Positions 43,587-52,830 of a stretch of 64,000 nt of DNA are shown here, in pieces; within the stretch, counting starts at the first letter, position 1, and every line of letters begins with the position of its first letter. A model generated the notes under the pieces. The model ran no database searches. It was not told where the DNA came from and saw only the letters and a program-made list of their open reading frames with translations. The DNA is taken from the NCBI RefSeq assembly GCF_000759345.1, contig NZ_JPZL01000004.1, forward strand, positions 62,001 through 126,000, written 5' to 3'. Made by a program: the position numbers and the translations under genes. The stretch is from Litchfieldella xinjiangensis (GTDB taxonomy: Bacteria > Pseudomonadota > Gammaproteobacteria > Pseudomonadales > Halomonadaceae).

Positions 43587-43628
43587 GAAGGGCGCCCTCG
43601 TGTAGAGGGCGCCCTTCTCCTTCCTTTT
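43587..43628. terminator. Bidirectional Rho-independent terminator
   Basis: GAAGGGCGCCCTC and GAGGGCGCCCTTC form a perfect 13-bp stem around GTGTA, then TCCTTCCTTTT on the plus strand. It ends the YiiX-like transcript and separates it from the minus-strand pseudogene. Confidence 0.85.
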
Positions 43629-43637
43629 AGCAGAGGA

Positions 43638-44006
43638 TCAGAGCCAGCTAATTACCTTGTTTTGGTCGGCTGCCTCGCCAAAATCGGAGCAACGTTTGGC
43701 CAGATCCTGATCCTGCGCGAAGGACATCGTGCATCGCGCTAAGGCTTGGGCTTCGACGAAGGTCAGGCTGTAGCGTTTAGCCAGGTAGTATTCCACTGGC
43801 AACATCTCGGGGAACATACCGAGATCTTGATGCATGGCGCTGATTAAGTCGCCGACCATCTTGGCATCGTTCTGCGTGTTGGCGAAATCGAGCAAATGTT
43901 GATAGTTGAAGGTGGTCCGGTAATCACTTTCCAGTGTCTTGGTAAAATACGCCTGGGCCTCGCTGCCATTGCCCAGCAGAGCATTGGCTTGGGCCAGTTG
44001 GTTGTG
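43638..44006 (-). pseudogene. TPR-protein fragment
   Basis: An open minus-strand frame without a start: QLAQANALLGNGSEAQAYF, then LLDFANTQNDAKMVGDLIS, helix pairs of a TPR-like solenoid, ending DQNKVISWL. It is closed upstream by an in-frame TAG (44007-44009), beyond which no coding signal continues. It is the C-terminal remnant of a longer repeat protein. Confidence 0.5.
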
Positions 44007-44340
44007 CTATTGCTCAGGAGTATGTGGAACTCGCTGAGAGCGGCCAGATGAGTACCGAGCACTGCCCACGAGCGCTTGCCGCGACATTCTTGATAATCAT
44101 CCGGCCTGCCGCGCCGAGTATCTGGCATCTGAACCTGTGATTTCCTTTGTATTTAACCATTGGGGACGTCGACTTGGCGTCACAGCACAAGGTCGGGATG
44201 AGGCCATCCTTGGCTACCAGTCCATGGCGATTACTCTCAGCAGCCCTAAATGTAACCTACGTAACTTTTGGCACGCAACACATTGAGGACAGAGTATGTA
44301 GGTTAATTGCTGACTAGAACTAGTGCCAAATTCGACCACG

Positions 44341-44367
44341 AAAAAAGCCCCGGCCCGAGACCGAGGC
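44341..44367 (-). terminator. Terminator-like hairpin with T-run
   Basis: On the minus strand GCCTCGG and CCGGGGC pair (one G-U) around TCTCGGG, followed by six T. It lies 170 bp beyond the terminator of the aldehyde dehydrogenase gene. Confidence 0.6.
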
Positions 44368-44535
44368 AAACGCGATGAGACGCGTCCCGTAATCGACGAA
44401 CCACCGCAGGGCAGTTCGCTTAACTCAGGCGTCTCGAGATGTAGCTTACACCGCAAGCAAGCTTTGCTAATCGGCAAAGTGAACAATGAACAGGACGTTA
44501 ATTGAGGAAATGCTTATTCATAAAACGAGAAAGAA

Positions 44536-44553
44536 CCCGGCTTTTTGGCCGGG
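44536..44553 (-). terminator. Terminator of the tetronate operon
   Basis: On the minus strand CCCGGC and GCCGGG pair around CAAAAA, followed by TTCTTTCTCGTTTT. It lies 15 bp after the aldehyde dehydrogenase stop. Confidence 0.75.
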
Positions 44554-44567
44554 CTCGGATCTTTCCC

Positions 44568-46028
44568 TCAGCCATGCATAAGTGCGATAGTTTTGATCCG
44601 AGTGTAGCTCCTCATGCCCTCTAAGCCTTTCTCCCGGCCGTAGCCTGAGCGGCCAATCCCGCCAAACGGAAGTTCAATGCCACCCGCTGCACCGTAATTG
44701 TTGATGAAAACCTGGCCACTGCGGATGCCTTTGGCCAAGCGAAACTGACGGCCACTGTCACGCGTCCAGATCCCGGCGCAAAGACCAAAGTCCGTGGCAT
44801 TGGCCAGTGTCAGCGCCTCACGCTCGTCGCTGAAAACCTGAACAGCGAGTACCGGCCCAAACAGTTCCTCGCGTAGCACCTCATGTCCATCGGGAACCTC
44901 AACCAGGAGCTGCGGCACTACAAAGTGACCTTGAACCGGGGCACCAGCTGCCATCCGGCCACGCGCCAAGGTACGGACGCCGTCGTTGGCCGCAGCTTCC
45001 AGTCGGGCTTCCAGCTTCGCTTTCTGGCGAGCGTTGATCAGCGGCCCGCAGTCTGCATCCGCCTCACCGGCATCACAGCTCAGCGCCTCGAAACGCTCTG
45101 CAAGGCGACCGAGCACCTCCTCGGCGACCTCACGCTGTACTAGCAAGCGACTCCCGGCAGAGCACGTCTGGCCGGCATTCTGGATAATGCCACGCACAAC
45201 AAAGGGAAGCGCCGCGTCCAGGTCCGCATCGGCAAACAGAAGTTGTGGCGATTTCCCTCCTAATTCCATGGTCACCGGCACGTGGTGTAGCGCTGAGGCC
45301 TGAGCGACTAGCGTGCCGGTGTCGGGTGAGCCGGTGAAGGATAGGTGATCGATATCGGGATGGGCGGACAGCGCGGCACCCGCCTCCTGGCCAAGTCCGG
45401 GCACCACATTGAGCACCCCAGGCGGCAACCCCTTCTCCATGGCCAACTCAGCGAGCCGCAACACACTCAGACAGGCGTCTTCGGCCGGCTTGAGCACTAC
45501 GGCATTGCCGGCCGCCAAGGCCGCTGCCACACAGCGGCCAAAGATCTGTGCGGGGTAATTCCAGGGAATAATCTGGGCGCAAACCCCAAAAGGCTCCCGC
45601 AATGTCATGACCGCAAAGTCATTTTCGAACGGGATGGTCTCTCCGTGGAGCTTGTCAGCGGCGCCACCGTAAAAACGAAAATAGCGGGCGCAGGCCGTGA
45701 TATCGCCCCGAGCCTGGGCCATCGGCTTGCCCGTATCGGCGCATTCCAGAGCAGCAAGCCGTTCATGGTCGGCCTCAATGGCCGTAGCAAACGCCAGCAA
45801 CCATTCGCTTCGATGCCGAGCCGACCAGGAAGACCAGTCGCCTAGCTGACCATGAAAGGCCTGTTTCGCCGCCTGCACCGCATCGTTCACGTCGTCTGCC
45901 TGGCTACGGGCAATTCGAGTGATTACCTCGCCTCGGGACGGGGTCTCGACCTCAAGCGTCGCCTGGGTTGTATGCCAGTCTCCGCCGATCAATGCTTGAT
46001 TCGGGGGGAAGAGGACATGGGCTGCCAT
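44568..46028 (-). CDS. NAD(P)-dependent aldehyde dehydrogenase
   Basis: A 486-residue ALDH-superfamily enzyme of full length. Key residues: N157 in IIPWNYP, K180 in VVLKPAE, the general base E255 in MELGGKSP and the nucleophile C289 in GQTCSAG. ATG 46028 is favoured since AGGAG lies 8 nt upstream; GTG 46034 is only 2 nt from it. It lies downstream of dctPQM in the tetronate operon. It might oxidise a sugar-derived aldehyde, such as a tetrose, to the tetronate; it is not part of the known tetronate pathway and betaine-aldehyde dehydrogenase is an alternative. Confidence 0.85.
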   Translation of the reverse strand: MAAHVLFPPNQALIGGDWHTTQATLEVETPSRGEVITRIARSQADDVNDAVQAAKQAFHGQLGDWSSWSARHRSEWLLAFATAIEADHERLAALECADTGKPMAQARGDITACARYFRFYGGAADKLHGETIPFENDFAVMTLREPFGVCAQIIPWNYPAQIFGRCVAAALAAGNAVVLKPAEDACLSVLRLAELAMEKGLPPGVLNVVPGLGQEAGAALSAHPDIDHLSFTGSPDTGTLVAQASALHHVPVTMELGGKSPQLLFADADLDAALPFVVRGIIQNAGQTCSAGSRLLVQREVAEEVLGRLAERFEALSCDAGEADADCGPLINARQKAKLEARLEAAANDGVRTLARGRMAAGAPVQGHFVVPQLLVEVPDGHEVLREELFGPVLAVQVFSDEREALTLANATDFGLCAGIWTRDSGRQFRLAKGIRSGQVFINNYGAAGGIELPFGGIGRSGYGREKGLEGMRSYTRIKTIALMHG

Positions 46029-46069
46029 CAGCACTGCTCCTGTTGTTGTTATCAGTTAAAAAGGTGTTT

Positions 46070-47344
46070 TCAGTAAAGTAGGTTGACCAGCCCGAGCGAG
46101 ATCCACGGCATGTAGGTGATCGCCATGAGACACGCCAGTACCACCAGGACAAACCTGACGAGCCACGGCAATAGCTGATCGATGGAGAGCTTGGCGACGG
46201 CGCACGCCGCGAAAAGGTTGACCCCCAGCGGCGGCGTGAACATGCCGAGTGCCAGGTTAACCACCACGATGAGTCCGAAATGCACCGGATCAATGCCGTA
46301 CTGGATCGCAATAGGCGTAAAAATCGGAGCCAGCACGAGGATTGCAGCGGATGTCTCGATGAACATGCCAATGATCAGCAGCATGACATTTACAGCCAGA
46401 AGGAACGTCCAGGGACTCTCGAATACCTGGGTGACCCAACCAGCCACCTGGGAGGGCAAGCCAGAGCGACTGATCAGGAAGCTGAACAATGCCGCAGCGG
46501 AAATGATCAGCATCACAGCCGCCGTGGAGATGACACTCTCCTTGAGGATAGGCAGCAGCTCCGACCAGGTCAGTTCCCGGTAAATCAGCCCGCCGACAAT
46601 CAGGGCATAGACCACCGCGACCGCTGACGCCTCGGTGGGGGTGAATACACCGCCATAGATCCCTCCGATCACGACCACCGGCATCAGCATAGCCGCCCAG
46701 GCACGCTTCAGCGCCATGGGAAAGGGGTCGCGTCCTTCATGATCCTTCAATCCATAGCCGCGCACCTTACAGAACAGGTAGAGGAACAGCAGCAGTGCGC
46801 AGCCTATCAGCAGCCCCGGTCCAATACCGGCGATGAAGAGCTTGCCAATCGAAGTGTCGGTACTGACCCCATACAGAATCAAGGGAATCGACGGCGGGAT
46901 CAGCACCCCCAGCTCGGCGGAAGAGGCCTGAATCGAGGCCGCCAGCGGACGTGGATAGTCGTGCTTGACCATCGCCGGAATCAGGATCGAACCGATGGCG
47001 AACGTGGTCGCCACGCTGGATCCCGACACGGCGGCAAACATCATGCAGGTCAGCACGCAGGTCATGGCCAGCCCGCCCTGCAAGCCACCGACGATGGATT
47101 TGGCGAGATCCACCAGACGACGCGAGATGCCACCCGCCGCCATCAGGTTCCCCGCCAGAATGAAGAAGGGAATCGCCATCAACGGGAAGTGATCGATACC
47201 CACGAACATTTGCTGAGGCACCAGCAGCAGCGGCAGATTCGAAAAGAACTCAATGCCGATGATCGAGGCCAGCACGATGGAGATGGCGATGGGCACGCCC
47301 AGCGCAAACAGGATGATCAGAGACAGGCCGATCGCGGCGTTCAT
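46070..47344 (-). CDS. dctM: TRAP transporter large permease
   Basis: A 424-residue DctM with 11-12 helices. Typical segments are FPLMAIPFFILAGNLMAAGG, AVSGSSVATTFAIGSILIPA and AELGVLIPPSIPLILYG, the last being a conserved hairpin motif. It overlaps dctQ by 4 nt. It forms the Na+-coupled channel of the DctPQM system that serves the tetronate cluster. Confidence 0.93.
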   Translation of the reverse strand: MNAAIGLSLIILFALGVPIAISIVLASIIGIEFFSNLPLLLVPQQMFVGIDHFPLMAIPFFILAGNLMAAGGISRRLVDLAKSIVGGLQGGLAMTCVLTCMMFAAVSGSSVATTFAIGSILIPAMVKHDYPRPLAASIQASSAELGVLIPPSIPLILYGVSTDTSIGKLFIAGIGPGLLIGCALLLFLYLFCKVRGYGLKDHEGRDPFPMALKRAWAAMLMPVVVIGGIYGGVFTPTEASAVAVVYALIVGGLIYRELTWSELLPILKESVISTAAVMLIISAAALFSFLISRSGLPSQVAGWVTQVFESPWTFLLAVNVMLLIIGMFIETSAAILVLAPIFTPIAIQYGIDPVHFGLIVVVNLALGMFTPPLGVNLFAACAVAKLSIDQLLPWLVRFVLVVLACLMAITYMPWISLGLVNLLY

Positions 47345-47898
47345 GGGCTGTCGCTCCTCTCGGCAATAATAGGCGTTTCCTTCAGGGTTTCTTCAGCCAC
47401 CGGGCCGATCTTCTCGATGCCAGAGGCCTGGGCCGCCAGGCGGGCCAGCACCGCCAGCAAAGCGAAGCCGGAGCCGACTGGCATCGCCGCATACGCCCAG
47501 GCGATCGACACTTCCAGGCCGGAAAGCATCTGGTTGCGCACGCGCATCATCATGGCCAGGCCGTAATAGATCAGCACGACCAACACCACAGCGCAGCAGA
47601 AGGCGATCATGACCTCCAGCCAGACCAACCGACGGCCGGGGATCAGGCGGTAAATGACCTCCACCGACATCATGAACCCGCCCCGAAAGCCCGCCGCAGC
47701 GCCCAGGAAAACGCACCAGATCATGGCCGACCGGGAGATCACCTCGGACCAGGTCGAGGGAGCGTCGAAGACGAAACGTGTCAGCACCTGGTAGAAGCCC
47801 AGGGTGACGGAAACAATCAGCATCAAAATCGCACCGAACAGGGCCAGACGCGTCGTCTGGTGTTCGAGGCGCAGTAGGAGTTGCAGCATCGCGGCCAC
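47341..47898 (-). CDS. dctQ: TRAP transporter small permease
   Basis: A 185-residue DctQ with four helices; the second carries FYQVLTRFVFDAPSTWSEVI and WCVFLGAAAGFR, the family landmarks. It pairs with DctM, whose start overlaps its stop (ATGA). The tail of about 30 residues is cytosolic and acidic. Confidence 0.92.
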   Translation of the reverse strand: MAAMLQLLLRLEHQTTRLALFGAILMLIVSVTLGFYQVLTRFVFDAPSTWSEVISRSAMIWCVFLGAAAGFRGGFMMSVEVIYRLIPGRRLVWLEVMIAFCCAVVLVVLIYYGLAMMMRVRNQMLSGLEVSIAWAYAAMPVGSGFALLAVLARLAAQASGIEKIGPVAEETLKETPIIAERSDSP

Positions 47899-47913
47899 CT
47901 TCTTGCCAGGGTG

Positions 47914-47939
47914 CGTCCGGCCCCGTCAGGAGCCGGACG
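47914..47939 (-). promoter_or_regulatory. Intercistronic hairpin between dctP and dctQ
   Basis: CGTCCGGC and GCCGGACG form a perfect 8-bp stem around 10 nt, 14 bp after the dctP stop. No T-run follows. It probably sets a higher level of DctP than of DctQM. Confidence 0.65.
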
Positions 47940-47953
47940 TGAGTGACGACGCC

Positions 47954-48946
47954 TCAGCAATCGCTGGCGCGGATGCGATCCAGCATTTCGCTACCGTATT
48001 GCTCGGTATAGATCTCGTAGGCGGGCTGCACGGCCTCCTGGAAGGGCTCCTTGTCGATCTCTGTCTCGACGGTCATGCCGTTCTCGCGCAGTAACTCGAT
48101 GCCCTCCCGCTCAAGACGCGACACTTCATCGCGGGTTGCCTCGGCGGCGTCCTGTGCGGCTTGCTCGAACCAGCCGCGCTGCTCGTCAGACAGCCCTTCG
48201 AGCAGGATCGGCGAGCCCAGCACGGCGGCAGGCGAATAAACGTGACCGGTCAGCGAGAGATGGTCCTGCACTTCCCAGAACTTGGTGGCCACGATCACCG
48301 TGATCGGGTTCTCCTGGCCATCCACGGTGCCCTGCTGGAGCGCCGTGAAGACCTCCGGGAAGGCCATGGGCGTGGGATGTACCCCCATCTGCTTGAAGGC
48401 CTCCATGTGTACCTTGTTTTCCATGGTCCGGACCTTGAGCCCCTCGGCATCCTCGGGCGTGGTCACGGCGCGCTGACTGTTGGTCATGTGGCGGAAACCG
48501 TTCTCTGACCAGGCAAGCCCCACAATGTCATGCTCGTCCATCTTGTCGAGCAACTCCTCGCCGATCTCGCCATCCAGCACGCAGCGCGCCTGTTCGTAGT
48601 CCTCGAACAGGAAGGGCAAGTCGAGCACGTAGGTTTCCGGCACGAAGTTACCCAGCGGACCCGTCGAGGTAATCACGATGTCCACAGTGCCGATCTGCAA
48701 GCCCTCGATCATGGCGCGCTCGCCGCCCAGCGCCCCTGCGGTATGCTCCTCGACAGTAAACTCACCGTCGCTAAGCCGCTCCAGGGTGGCCTTGAAGGCG
48801 TCGGCCCCCACCGAATAGTGGGAACTGTCGGAAAGCGTATGCCCCAGGTTGACGGTCTGTGCAGCTTGGGCATGCAACGAGAGTAACGCGAGGCTCGCGC
48901 CGGTGATGGCGGTGGTGAGCGTGTGGCGTGCGACGTTGGCGTTCAT
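47954..48946 (-). CDS. dctP: TRAP transporter substrate-binding protein
   Basis: A 330-residue DctP receptor. The signal peptide ends LHAQAA near residue 30. Landmarks: NLGHTLSDSSHYSVGADAFK, the AMIEGLQIGTVDIVI helix, RTMENKVHMEAFKQMGVHPT with the conserved ligand-carboxylate arginine, and TVDGQENPITV. ATG 48946 follows GAGGTAATAAC; a longer frame to 49006 lacks a signal. It lies 51 bp after denD. The ligand is inferred to be a tetronate or the matching sugar acid from the operon. Confidence 0.92.
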   Translation of the reverse strand: MNANVARHTLTTAITGASLALLSLHAQAAQTVNLGHTLSDSSHYSVGADAFKATLERLSDGEFTVEEHTAGALGGERAMIEGLQIGTVDIVITSTGPLGNFVPETYVLDLPFLFEDYEQARCVLDGEIGEELLDKMDEHDIVGLAWSENGFRHMTNSQRAVTTPEDAEGLKVRTMENKVHMEAFKQMGVHPTPMAFPEVFTALQQGTVDGQENPITVIVATKFWEVQDHLSLTGHVYSPAAVLGSPILLEGLSDEQRGWFEQAAQDAAEATRDEVSRLEREGIELLRENGMTVETEIDKEPFQEAVQPAYEIYTEQYGSEMLDRIRASDC

Positions 48947-48996
48947 TGTTATTACCTCATCTTGTGTTGACACGCTTGGTGATACCCCGGGCGGGG

Positions 48997-49959
48997 TCAG
49001 CGGCATTCTTCCAGGAACGCCTCGACAATCTCGCGGAAGTCCTTGTCGCGCGAAAAGCCCAACGCATCAGCGCGCCGGGTGTGGAAGCGGGTCGGCCAGC
49101 TACCGACGATCGCCTGGATGCGCTCATCCGGCTCGTGGCGGATACGTTGCACCGCGTCCTGGCCGGCGACGTCACGGAGCGTCTCGATCATCTCGGCGAC
49201 GCTGACGGTAATCCCCGGCAACATGAAGGCGCGAAAAGGACCGACGGCGTCACCCTCCACTTCAGCGCCATGCACCAGCGCCTCGACCACCCCACCAGGA
49301 GACATCACGAACAGTTCCAGGTCGGTGGGCACCGGGCAGATGGCCTCCTCTCCATTTAGCGGTTCACGCAGAATGCTGGAGGCGAAACTGGAGGCCGCGG
49401 CATTGGGTCGCCCGGGGCGGATGACGATCGTGGGCAAGCGTAGCACCAGGCCATCCACCAGGCCGCGACGACTGTAGTCGTTAATCAGCAACTCGCTCAT
49501 CGCCTTCTGGGTGCCATACGAGTTCTGCGGATGCAGTGCCGTAATGTCGTCGAGAGTCTCTGGCAGCTCGCCGCCGTAAGCGGCCACCGAGCTGGCCATT
49601 ACCAACCGCGTCGCGCTGAGCCCACGCTGACGGCACCCTTCGAGAAGCGCCCGGGTCGCATCGAAATTGACTGCCAGCCCCAGGTCGAGGTCAGCCTCGG
49701 CAGCGGAGCTCACCACCGCAGCCAAGTGATAGATCACGTCGGGGCGGGCGTCGAGCATGTCATCGAGGGCTCCGGGGGCGGTGATGTCGCGTGCCAGGGC
49801 AACGCACTCGACACCGGTCGCCGAGGGCGCTTCAGCCTCGACCTGGTCGACCAGGGACAGCCGACGGATCGGCTCGCCACGCAGTGCTCCCCGCGTGAGC
49901 AGTCGCTGGATCAGGCGCTGGCCGAGGAAGCCGGCCGCCCCGGTAATGGCAATATGCAT
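48997..49959 (-). CDS. denD: D-erythronate dehydrogenase
   Basis: A 320-residue extended SDR. The cofactor motif GAAGFLG (7-13), VIYHLAAVVSS and YGTQKAMSE (Tyr-x3-Lys) are present; VLRLPTIVIRPGRPN is a hallmark of the DenD group. It oxidises D-erythronate to 2-oxo-tetronate with NAD+. Its place between otnI and dctP in a full ltn/otn/den cluster supports the name. Confidence 0.87.
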   Translation of the reverse strand: MHIAITGAAGFLGQRLIQRLLTRGALRGEPIRRLSLVDQVEAEAPSATGVECVALARDITAPGALDDMLDARPDVIYHLAAVVSSAAEADLDLGLAVNFDATRALLEGCRQRGLSATRLVMASSVAAYGGELPETLDDITALHPQNSYGTQKAMSELLINDYSRRGLVDGLVLRLPTIVIRPGRPNAAASSFASSILREPLNGEEAICPVPTDLELFVMSPGGVVEALVHGAEVEGDAVGPFRAFMLPGITVSVAEMIETLRDVAGQDAVQRIRHEPDERIQAIVGSWPTRFHTRRADALGFSRDKDFREIVEAFLEECR

Positions 49960-49981
49960 GGTGTCGTGCTTCCTGTTCTTG

Positions 49982-50026
49982 TGGTTGTCTTTGCTATGGT
50001 TGTCTTTGCCATGGCTGTCCTAGTCG
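49982..50026 (+). repeat. 15-bp tandem repeat
   Basis: The unit TGGTTGTCTTTGCTA is repeated at 49982-49996 and 49997-50011 (one change) and a decayed third copy starts at 50012. It fills the otnI-denD gap in an otherwise compact operon. Confidence 0.7.
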
Positions 50027-50060
50027 TGTTCGCGGCTATCGCACTCGCCGCCGAACGCAC

Positions 50061-50867
50061 CTAAACATGCAGCCCGTAGTTCTCTCCCCAGCCCAGCCCG
50101 CTGCGTGTCGCGCCCCTGGGGCGATACTCGCATCCGACCCAGCCGTTATAGCCCAACGCCTCAAGGCGCTTGAACAACGCCGGGTAATGCACCTCACCGA
50201 CATCCGGCTCGTGACGCTCCGGCACCCCGGCGATCTGGACATGACCAATGACGTCGAACTGCCGCTCGAGGTGGCGAATCAGATCGCCCTCCATGATCTG
50301 GCAGTGGTAAAGGTCGAACTGAAGGCGCAGGTTGGGCTCGCCAACCTCGTTCAGGACAGCCATGGCCTGAGCCTGATGCGATAGGAAGAATCCCGGCATG
50401 TCGCGGGTATTGATGGGCTCGATCAACACCTCACGGCCGCACTTCGCCGCCTCGCGGGCGGCGTAGCGCAGGTTCGCTACGTAGGTCGCGTGATGTGCGG
50501 CCCGGGCCTCGGCATCGGCGTTGGCATCGCCTCCCTCAGGAAGCAGGCCCGCCATGGCATGCACGCGGGGACAGCCCAGCACCTCGGCATAATGCAGCGC
50601 CTCGACCAGCGAGTCGCGGAACTCGGGCTCGCGTCCCGGCAGGCTGGTCAGGCCCCGTTCCCCGCCCTCCCAATCACCGGGCGGCAAGTTGAACAGCACC
50701 TGTTCGAGACGACTCTCGTTCAACGCCGCGCTCAGTGCGTCCGGCGTATAGGCATAGGGAAAAAGGTATTCGACCCCGTTGAAGCCCGCCTCGGCGGCAG
50801 CAGCGAAGCGATCGAGAAACTCATGCTCGCCAAACAGCATGGTCAGATTGGCGGCCAGTCGAATCAT
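50061..50867 (-). CDS. otnI: 2-oxo-tetronate isomerase
   Basis: A 268-residue TIM-barrel of the hydroxypyruvate-isomerase family. Motifs: EHEFLDRFAAAAEAGFNGVE at the start, LIEPINTRDMPGFFL (catalytic Glu), LQFDLYHCQIMEGD, GHVQIAGVPERHEP and GCEYRPRG (second Glu). It interconverts 2-oxo- and 3-oxo-tetronate. It follows otnC by 10 bp. Confidence 0.9.
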   Translation of the reverse strand: MIRLAANLTMLFGEHEFLDRFAAAAEAGFNGVEYLFPYAYTPDALSAALNESRLEQVLFNLPPGDWEGGERGLTSLPGREPEFRDSLVEALHYAEVLGCPRVHAMAGLLPEGGDANADAEARAAHHATYVANLRYAAREAAKCGREVLIEPINTRDMPGFFLSHQAQAMAVLNEVGEPNLRLQFDLYHCQIMEGDLIRHLERQFDVIGHVQIAGVPERHEPDVGEVHYPALFKRLEALGYNGWVGCEYRPRGATRSGLGWGENYGLHV

Positions 50868-50877
50868 CGCGGTCTCC

Positions 50878-51525
50878 TCAATCGCCGGGAAAACGGGCTT
50901 CGAGCTCGGCCACCTGATCGGCAGTCAACGCCCGGGGATTGCGACCGTGAAGCAGCAGGTAGAGCTTTGCCGTCTCCTCCAGCTCTTCCGTGGCATAGAC
51001 CGCCGCTTCAAGGCTCTTGCCGGCGACGACCGGACCATGGTTCGCCAGCAGCACGGCACTGTGCTTGCCGGCCAGCCCACGCACGGCGTCCCCCAGTGCT
51101 GGATCGCCAGGCAGGTGATAAGGCACCAGGGGCAGCTTGCCTACCCGCATCACGTAATATGCCGTCAACGGCGGGATGCAGTCGCACGGATCGATTTCGG
51201 GCAGGCAGGAGACCGCCACGGAATGCGTCGAATGCAGATGAACGATGGCCTCCGACTGAGGGCGCTCGGCGTACATTGCCATGTGCAGAAAGTGCTCCTT
51301 GGTCGGCTTGTCACCCTCCAGCCAACCCCCATCGCGGTCGAGCCGTGAGATGCGGGCCGGATCCAATCGGCCGAGACAGGCATTGGTCGGGGTCATCAGC
51401 CAGCCCCCCTCTGCCGTGCGCACGCTGATATTGCCGCTTGAGCCCATGGTCAGGCCGCGATCGAAGAGCGACTTGCCCAGCGTGGCGATCTGATCGCGTA
51501 GGCGCGTCTCATCGTGGCGGCTCAT
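50878..51525 (-). CDS. otnC: 3-oxo-tetronate 4-phosphate decarboxylase
   Basis: A 215-residue class II aldolase-fold enzyme. GSSGNISVR (phosphate loop), the zinc-site VHLHSTHSVAVSC and NHGPVVAG are visible. It converts 3-oxo-tetronate 4-phosphate to dihydroxyacetone phosphate and CO2. ATG 51525 overlaps the otnK stop by 4 nt; a 45-residue extension upstream is shadow sequence of otnK. Fucose/ribulose-type aldolases are the close alternatives, but the gene set decides. Confidence 0.9.
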   Translation of the reverse strand: MSRHDETRLRDQIATLGKSLFDRGLTMGSSGNISVRTAEGGWLMTPTNACLGRLDPARISRLDRDGGWLEGDKPTKEHFLHMAMYAERPQSEAIVHLHSTHSVAVSCLPEIDPCDCIPPLTAYYVMRVGKLPLVPYHLPGDPALGDAVRGLAGKHSAVLLANHGPVVAGKSLEAAVYATEELEETAKLYLLLHGRNPRALTADQVAELEARFPGD

Positions 51526-52829
51526 GCGTTGCCCCTCCCTTCGGTCAGCGTATCCAGAACGGTGAATGCATGAGTAAAGAAATCCGTCCCACCGAAATTT
51601 CCGGACTTGAGGGCCAACGAGAGCATGGCACTGCGATTCGCCAGGGGCGCCTGAGTCCACGGCACGCCAGGATCGATCTGGCCACCAATGCGAAGCTGGC
51701 GGATGCCGAGCGCCGACACCACGGCTCCCGAGGTCTCGCCACCGGCAACGATCAGGCGACCGACGCCCTCGTCGACCAGGGTACGCGCGAGTTGACCCAT
51801 GGCCTGCTCCACCAGCTCGCCGGCCTGCTCGACGCCCAGTGCCGCCTGCGCTTGCCTGACCCGCTCAGGGTCTGCCGAGGCATAGACCAGCACCGGCCCG
51901 CCTGAAGCCAGCCTCTCACGCGCAAAGGTCAGGACCTCCTGCAGATGCGCGCTTCCCTCAGCAAACGCCAGCGGGTCCACAGACACACCGGGATGGTCCT
52001 CAAGGAAAAGCGTGACCTGCTCCAGCGTGGCACGTGAACAGCTGCCGGAAAGAATCAGCGCACTGCCATGCGCCGGGGCCAGCCGCCCAGGCTCGGACAC
52101 CTCGTCCAGCCAGCCACGACGGCGATATTGTTCGGGCAGGCTCTGGCCAAGGCCCGATCCGCCTGTCACCAGCGGATAATCCACCAGCGCCTCGGCCAGA
52201 ACGCCGAGATCCGATTCGTCCAGCGTGTCGCAGATCACATGGCGCACGCCCTGCTCCGCCAGCGCCTGCAAATGGTCACGCGTCGCTTTCGCGCCACGTG
52301 CCAGCACCGGACGCGCCGCGAGGCCGACCGCATGGCGCGTTTGCCTGCCCAGGACACGCACCAGATCGGCATCGGTCATCGGGTTGAGCGGGTGATGCTG
52401 CATGCCGCTCTCGTTGAGCAGACGATCGCCGACAAAGAGATGGCCTTGATACACCGTACGGCCATTGGCAGGAAAGGCAGGCACCATGACCGTCTGCGAG
52501 GCGGCCATTTGCTCCAACAGCGCATCAGCCACCGGTCCAATGTTGCCGACGTCTGTTGAATCGAACGTGGAGCAGTACTTGAAGAACACCTGGCGGACGC
52601 CACGTGAATTCAGCCAATCAAGCGCTGCCAGGGAGTCGTTCACGGCCTGATCGACCGGCGTGGAGCGCGACTTCAGCGCCACCACCACCGCATCCACCTC
52701 ATCCAGTGGGATGGCCTCCTGCGGCACCCCCAATACCTGCACGCAGCGCATGCCTGCGCGTACCAGGTTATTGGCGAGATCCGTGGCACCGGTAAAATCA
52801 TCGGCAATGGCCCCGATCACTAGCGTCAT
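51522..52829 (-). CDS. otnK: 3-oxo-tetronate 4-kinase (DUF1537)
   Basis: A 435-residue FGGY-unrelated sugar-acid kinase. The N-terminal IGAIADDFTGATDLANNLV and KYCSTFDST are DUF1537 hallmarks; the C-terminal nucleotide part has LIVAGGETSGAVVSAL and DPGVPW. It phosphorylates 3-oxo-tetronate at O4. ATG 52829 begins 1 nt after the ltnD stop; seven extra residues at an upstream start are unlikely. Full length. Confidence 0.92.
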   Translation of the reverse strand: MTLVIGAIADDFTGATDLANNLVRAGMRCVQVLGVPQEAIPLDEVDAVVVALKSRSTPVDQAVNDSLAALDWLNSRGVRQVFFKYCSTFDSTDVGNIGPVADALLEQMAASQTVMVPAFPANGRTVYQGHLFVGDRLLNESGMQHHPLNPMTDADLVRVLGRQTRHAVGLAARPVLARGAKATRDHLQALAEQGVRHVICDTLDESDLGVLAEALVDYPLVTGGSGLGQSLPEQYRRRGWLDEVSEPGRLAPAHGSALILSGSCSRATLEQVTLFLEDHPGVSVDPLAFAEGSAHLQEVLTFARERLASGGPVLVYASADPERVRQAQAALGVEQAGELVEQAMGQLARTLVDEGVGRLIVAGGETSGAVVSALGIRQLRIGGQIDPGVPWTQAPLANRSAMLSLALKSGNFGGTDFFTHAFTVLDTLTEGRGNA

Positions 52830-52830
52830 G

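Larger units (their letters stand above)
44010..44567. other. Gene-free stretch with two minus-strand terminators
   Basis: No gene was recognised. It contains the terminator-like hairpins at 44341-44367 and 44536-44553; the first has no gene left to serve on the minus strand between it and the second, consistent with loss of a gene. Confidence 0.4.
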
